Source: Draconibacterium sp. (lineage in GTDB: Bacteria > Bacteroidota > Bacteroidia > Bacteroidales > Prolixibacteraceae). Taken from it: 6,528 nt of DNA. The translations under genes were made by a program, and so were the position numbers. Below are positions 6,048 to 6,528 of this stretch, piece by piece. Positions within the stretch are counted from its first letter, which is position 1, and each line of letters begins with the position of its first letter. The stretch is from positions 1 to 6,528 of the forward strand of contig JAUVDE010000196.1 of the NCBI GenBank assembly GCA_030595485.1, in the 5' to 3' direction. The notes below the pieces were generated by a model. The model ran no database searches and was not told where the DNA came from. It saw nothing but the letters and a program-made list of their open reading frames with translations.

Positions 6048-6397
6048 AATTTAATATTTCTTGATTCTGATTTTTAAAAATTACAACTCAATTCTACTTT
6101 TTCTGTACTTATCAAAATATAAGTGAATCAAGTTCAAATGTAACACTCAATCAGTCAGCTTGTTTTAAAATAATTACAAGTAGTTTCAGTTTGTGGCAGA
6201 ATAACGAAATTATGTCAGGTATAATCAGTTTTAAGCTTTGTAAATAAGCCTTTTACTGCTCCACTTGTGACATTAGGATAAGTTAGCAGAAGGGCGTTTC
6301 TTTTTAAATGATGGGTTCGTTTTAATCACAAATCACAAGTAGCGAAATATCAGATAATTATCAATTTAGTTAGATGGAATAAGTGAAAATATTTACT
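6048..6397. other. AT-rich spacer without a recognisable gene
   Basis: No reading frame of useful length with family-like content is seen on either strand. Minor items are a tandem 7-mer AATCACA at 6324-6337 and a perfect 10-bp palindrome GATAATTATC at 6353-6362. The palindrome lies about 95 bp upstream of the outgoing promoter candidate and could be a regulator site, but palindromes of this size made of A and T are expected by chance in such sequence. Confidence 0.4.
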
Positions 6398-6439
6398 AAT
6401 CAATCGCTGTGTAAGTTTTTCTTACACAGTTGGTTGATT
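6398..6439. terminator. long hairpin, possible terminator or structured RNA element
   Basis: CTGTGTAAG (6407-6415) and CTTACACAG (6421-6429) form a perfect 9-bp stem on a TTTTT loop. The stem continues outward as AATCAATC (6398-6405) with GGTTGATT (6432-6439), with one G-T wobble, across a small internal loop, for 17 pairs in all. The plus-strand 3' flank is T-rich (TTTGTTATT) but not a clean T-tract, so termination is plausible rather than certain. It lies between the start of the DUF4395 gene and the outgoing promoter candidate, where no plus-strand gene needs to end. Confidence 0.45.
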
Positions 6440-6456
6440 TTGTTATTAATAATTCA

Positions 6457-6488
6457 GTTGCGGATTTAAGGTATAATTCATATTTTTG
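6457..6488 (+). promoter_or_regulatory. strong Bacteroidota-type promoter candidate directed out of the window
   Basis: GTTG (6457-6460) is followed after exactly 20 bases by TATTTTTG (6481-6488), a perfect match to TAnnTTTG. Transcription would start near 6493-6496. The leader begins with a small hairpin, TCATAAC (6493-6499) with GTTATGA (6505-6511) around five A. An ATG at 6519 stays open to the window edge (only three codons), and the ATG at 6508 meets a stop after one codon, so a plus-strand gene probably starts at or just beyond the edge. The spacing and sequence mirror the rocD promoter candidate. Confidence 0.6.
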
Positions 6489-6528
6489 CTTCTCATAACA
6501 AAAAGTTATGAATTAATCATGCTAAATA

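Noticed and set aside
6353..6362. GATAATTATC palindrome as a Fur-type site
   Set aside because: It resembles half-sites of a Fur box, but it is short, pure A/T in the centre and about 95 bp from the nearest promoter; no iron-related gene is visible.

Overview
The window looks like chromosomal DNA from a Bacteroidota bacterium, perhaps a Marinilabiliales/Prolixibacteraceae-type member; the phylum is fairly safe, the lower rank is a guess. Supporting signs are AT-rich spacers, start codons with little or no Shine-Dalgarno sequence, promoter-like sites matching the Bacteroidota TTG-N20-TAnnTTTG pattern, and a Bacteroidota-type S1 sulfatase with a lipoprotein signal.

Layout. Positions 1-560 hold no convincing gene: a small terminator-like hairpin near the left edge, then a degenerate tandem array with a 41-bp period (about 87-362). 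A clear intrinsic terminator (563-596) closes a minus-strand ornithine aminotransferase gene (617-1840), whose likely promoter lies at 1864-1895. The 800-bp divergent spacer (1841-2644) holds a 16-bp palindrome, a block dense in inverted repeats with a richer G+C look (2126-2390), and two GC-rich hairpins that both end in a CTTG loop (2511-2526, 2559-2583). A -7-like box at 2616-2623 then precedes a plus-strand pair: a secreted beta-propeller glycosidase-like protein (2645-3694) and, 50 bp later, a lipoprotein S1 sulfatase (3745-5304). A symmetric terminator (5336-5378) separates this pair from a convergent minus-strand DUF4395 membrane protein gene (5400-6047). The right end (6048-6528) has no gene, but it carries a long hairpin (6398-6439) and a very good promoter match (6457-6488) that points out of the window.

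How the genes fit together. The propeller protein and the sulfatase are probably co-transcribed and form a small module for attacking a sulfated glycan: the sulfatase removes sulfate esters and the propeller protein probably acts on the sugar chain or oligosaccharide. No SusC/SusD pair, regulator or sulfatase-maturating enzyme lies in the window, so the substrate cannot be read from context. Ornithine aminotransferase (arginine/proline/glutamate metabolism) and the DUF4395 protein are independent housekeeping or accessory units. The least explained parts are the 41-bp array, the 2126-2390 structured block and the non-canonical active-site layout of the propeller protein.
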